Shown: positions 8,401-8,635 of the stretch, piece by piece
Numbering within the stretch: position 1 is the first letter of the stretch
Layout: each line of letters opens with the position of its first letter
Assembly (NCBI GenBank): GCA_020846575.1
Contig: JADLDQ010000272.1
Span: forward strand, 1-8,635
Reading direction: 5' to 3'
DNA: 8,635 nt
Origin: Burkholderiales bacterium
Lineage (GTDB): Bacteria; Pseudomonadota; Gammaproteobacteria; Burkholderiales; SG8-39
Notes under the pieces: model-generated
Databases searched by the model: none
Told to the model about the DNA's origin: nothing
What the model saw: only the letters and a program-made list of their open reading frames with translations
Translations under genes and position numbers: made by a program

Positions 8401-8635
8401 GGCGACTGGAGCAGCGCCTGGTGAGGTACGGGACGAACGGGGCGGGCGGGCTGAGGACCCAGTACGCATACAACGAGGACAATTCCATCAACCGGGTGAG
8501 CAACGAGTACGCCCTGAGCGGCACCTTTACGGGCTTGATTTCGCAGCACTTCTACTCGTACGACGGTCTGGGCAACAGGATCTCGGAGGAGGAGTTTCTC
8601 CCGAACGGGAGCGGGCGCTCGAAGTCCTACGGGTA
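2466..8635 (+). CDS. Giant exported transglutaminase-like / RHS-repeat protein (3' end outside window)
   Basis: The frame is open from ATG 2466 to the right edge: at least 2056 codons with no stop. Residues 1-26 are a Sec signal peptide ending AQA|Q. Residues ~28-165 are helical and charged, probably coiled coil, followed by a Pro-rich linker (~166-200). Residues ~270-440 resemble a transglutaminase-like domain: GALATLYAQAGGPTDQASLL, ALLRASNIPARYV, NHVWVEA (His393) and ALDPSYK (Asp421). Pro312 sits where the catalytic Cys is expected. Residues ~440-1010 form a middle region ending in STVRALQRAAELGIEVLTIS, GWTGLAFVAE and NKYAGAWMMG, an arrangement I recall from other transglutaminase-RHS proteins. 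Residues ~1013-1080 match DUF6531 (GDPVNMVSGN, FERSYNSRD, LGYGWTHSF). YD repeats follow to the edge. RHS proteins form a shell that often encloses a C-terminal toxin. The signal peptide and lack of a PAAR domain point to Sec export rather than type VI loading. The RHS core and any toxin tip are not visible. Confidence 0.9.
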   Translation, partial: MSDRFQSRALALLLAGALLCASSAQAQHRDLAPLPDQLVTKLRAVGKTQAPPQYLRALRGQLNSLETIAAGTQSDAQRMLLAGQRNELSVVQGQFRASLAQTRSRFLGLGLAGQATALDKFQAAIDERFARLNAALRDADVDGISARRAGVQKLRSEVRALRGPALNTPRLGGQGVTPTRHPTGPAPYRPVRPSKSVPMYVMHDNLDPTLLASLEDDIVAAAPPVPSEASHCYPGSQDWLQARRADLGLDANGNPIQSGDAGLAPEIVALAEQLEYSPVKIFEYVYNNIRFEPYYGSLKGALATLYAQAGGPTDQASLLIALLRASNIPARYVRGQVEMMDSPGAPDFATGGRVAQWLGVKSYLAAAAVLSTGHFNSLLLRSGTTDYGLWFNHVWVEACVAYAHYRGAAVDNSGFRWIALDPSYKDHTYQPGIALTPPVDVQAVLSAHLQKRHNGPLGLPHEAYAGAVESAVRSANPGASVSDVPYKGTIAPIKLDILPNSLPYEVVSFTDWPGTASPVTAVLPGDHRYRWFIHGLAGLLPVPRAGSEPPSGFSLYLPDAALKRVTLSFAPATDNDQATIAAWNSWQGSGEAGSWPCVLQVNLVPVIRLEGAVQSAPLGSGSLPACSQTGPNGDLSSYDLKMSVGLQELNPQGLLRSQDEMTESGFLRRDPFEIGEVNDVGYGNIAATNWHALQAYALQASDRLLALRAAKLLQAVNSTPDPSASAAAMDETVGEYLHLIGLKYLRYVSDAASFVGGLTGSTGFSGNHLGLVSTQMKAQYLFELPFAVNSSDLYVDFPGILVTVFRLTSDALAQDAFLLAGYSGSAYEHYVLQENARADAVSTVRALQRAAELGIEVLTISDAQDWGDCASSASKCWKFTNNANPNLNLHPADVAVLETSYVKSGFKLTIPRSLVPYSTASPGWTGLAFVAERLSSSGMAASFAINKYAGAWMMGVNGVSPASFDPVLISGFQSSGPVPEHLSAESGASPEGTEAQTIHNAGGQDGLPSTAAGDPVNMVSGNMYHVERDIWIKGRGGLPIVFERSYNSRDPRDRPLGYGWTHSFNHFLRFHGVEDGVAKVSWIDGSGRETFFAAPQHDAGDVALGAEFANPPGVFVRFFRQSTGTFVIREKSGLEYRFASVVGPAGTPGPQTAVVLSRLETIKDRNGNELSLSYSATGCSNRLCTVTDSLGRALTFRYAGNYISEIEDFRGRKFQYQYDANNLIAFKNPLAVSGSQNPVAYEYYSANDGTSLAHKMKQYTLPRGNGMRFEYYANGRAFRHTVVLTDGSLSPDQVNTFTYNDFRRETVQTNERGFERRFFFDPFGNPIRIVEENGATHTYTYDCADVTQAAGSTSCARPYDRRSKTDPNGLTTAYEYDGRGNVAVLTTPRGATVQYLDYTEFNQPRRIKDANGNWTILRYDSRGNLTDSMTVEGYVPGPCGATPPECVLPPSADNVVAWTVNAYDDVGNLTRSKRVRDFAAQLADNTALSNTGPIVAFAFDPVKLNAVSTSRIGIQNADASATTVNSAVLEHDGLGRLINGVDRDWYPVQITPDALDRVELATDSLGNLRRYHYDENGNLLGQSLQVSANGTTSVADSSWARYDDADRRAATTDAGGFVTGYEYDAAGNRVRVTSPDNYAVTSVFDEANRVVATYDAQYHVVRLDRGVDGRIRSVTDANGKVTSYEYWGGQQDGRLRSVTYPRIGNNNGAIVNNGRANASPQFSGAQKIEYEYDANGNTTRITVIPAPSALGLANRVTSSAYDALNRPQRVVGPQYEDLFNGPVCPVTRLEYDALGSLHRVSAGHVPSSAQQPCAAGVEQLTVQAVFDHDDFGRVIRRTDGIGRFWSFTYTANNELRTGTDPRGHTSTYNWYRGGLMASRIEQGGRTTSYQRNALGQALQIEHPEVGYTYAYDAAHRLESVTDSRAAKSLAYRWSPGGLLDRIMDSDGAVTQYLYDPAGRLSGISAPNGDTAQFRFDPAGRLEQRLVRYGTNGAGGLRTQYAYNEDNSINRVSNEYALSGTFTGLISQHFYSYDGLGNRISEEEFLPNGSGRSKSYG
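3273..3740 (+). other. Transglutaminase-like domain, catalytic Cys position occupied by Pro
   Basis: Within the giant protein (about residues 270-425), the order of motifs fits the transglutaminase-like fold: a helix with EYVYNNIRFEPYYGSLKG, the nucleophile loop GGPTDQASLL, the strand IPARYVRGQV, the His strand FNHVWVEACV, and the Asp strand WIALDPSYK. In papain-like transglutaminases the loop reads roughly G-x-C-x-D, with Cys two residues before Asp. Here the Asp is residue 314 and residue 312 is Pro (codon CCC at 3399). His393 and Asp421 are in place. Cys399 lies six residues after the His, in the wrong position for the usual triad. My recollection is that relatives fused to RHS repeats also often lack this Cys, so the domain may serve a binding or structural role. 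Confidence 0.65.
5502..5700 (+). other. DUF6531-type entry domain of the RHS shell
   Basis: About residues 1013-1078 of the giant protein. GDPVNMVSGNMYH is the typical opening of this domain, followed by a strand pair, GLPIVFERSYNSRD, and the GYGWTHSFN turn that leads into the first YD strands. In RHS proteins this segment sits at the start of the beta-strand shell. Its position marks the change from the family-specific N-terminal half to the repeat half. Confidence 0.75.
6051..8635 (+). repeat. RHS/YD repeat array
   Basis: Degenerate ~20-residue YD repeats fill the last ~860 visible residues. Clear copies include YQYDANNLI (6111), YEYDGRGNV (6585), YDSRGNLT, YDDVGNLT, YHYDENGNLL, YEYDAAGNRV (7326), YEYDANGNTT (7653), YDALNRPQ, LEYDALGSL, YAYDAAHRLESV, YLYDPAGRLSGI, FRFDPAGRLEQ and YSYDGLGNRI (8553). 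Such repeats wind into a hollow beta-barrel shell. Repeat units match more at protein than at DNA level, apart from short stretches such as TACGAGTACGACGCC at 7326 and 7653. The array is still running at the edge, and the conserved core motif that closes the shell (P-x4-D-P-x-G type) has not been reached. Confidence 0.9.

Noticed and set aside
7797..8549. A 250-codon open frame on the minus strand that could pass for a separate gene
   Set aside because: It is antisense to YD repeats with the same Val/Arg/Pro-rich bias. The plus-strand frame shows clear repeats at the same place.
1..8635. CRISPR arrays, tRNA or rRNA genes
   Set aside because: I saw no regularly spaced direct repeats with unique spacers, no cloverleaf-like segment with a TTCGANTC-type arm in non-coding sequence, and no conserved rRNA stretch.

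Overview
The window is GC-rich, with strong G/C preference at third codon positions and long antisense open frames as a by-product. This, together with the domain types, suggests a proteobacterium, most likely a betaproteobacterium. That placement is an inference from composition and remembered family distributions, not a search result.

Layout, all genes on the + strand. (1) Positions 2-82 hold the last 26 codons of a gene entering from the left, possibly a ferritin-like protein. (2) Positions 84-214 are a 131-bp MITE-like element with inverted ends and a 5-bp target duplication (CTGAG). One copy of the duplication contains the stop codon of the upstream gene. (3) Positions 220-381 are a leader region with a TGTC-N10-GACA dyad and four GACAG copies. 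(4) Positions 382-2349 are one reading frame for an exported ~655-residue protein, interrupted by a single in-frame TAG at 829-831. It has a signal peptide, an alpha/alpha-toroid (prenyltransferase/squalene-cyclase-like) domain with QW motifs, a He_PIG-type Ig-like domain, and two tandem copies of a Trp/Tyr-rich domain. (5) From 2466 to beyond the right edge runs one uninterrupted giant frame of at least 2056 codons. It encodes a Sec-exported protein with a helical N-terminal region, a transglutaminase-like domain, a ~570-residue middle region, a DUF6531-type RHS entry domain, and RHS/YD repeats that continue to the window edge. Its C-terminus, where an RHS core and any variable toxin tip would be, is not visible.

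The two large genes are 116 bp apart with no visible terminator, so they probably form an operon. Both products look exported. A reasonable but unproven reading is that the toroid/Ig-like protein is a cell-surface or periplasmic partner of the RHS protein. Three points merit attention: the lone in-frame amber codon, the apparent loss of the catalytic cysteine in the transglutaminase-like domain (Pro312 where Cys is expected, with His393 and Asp421 present), and the mobile-element scar placed exactly on a stop codon.
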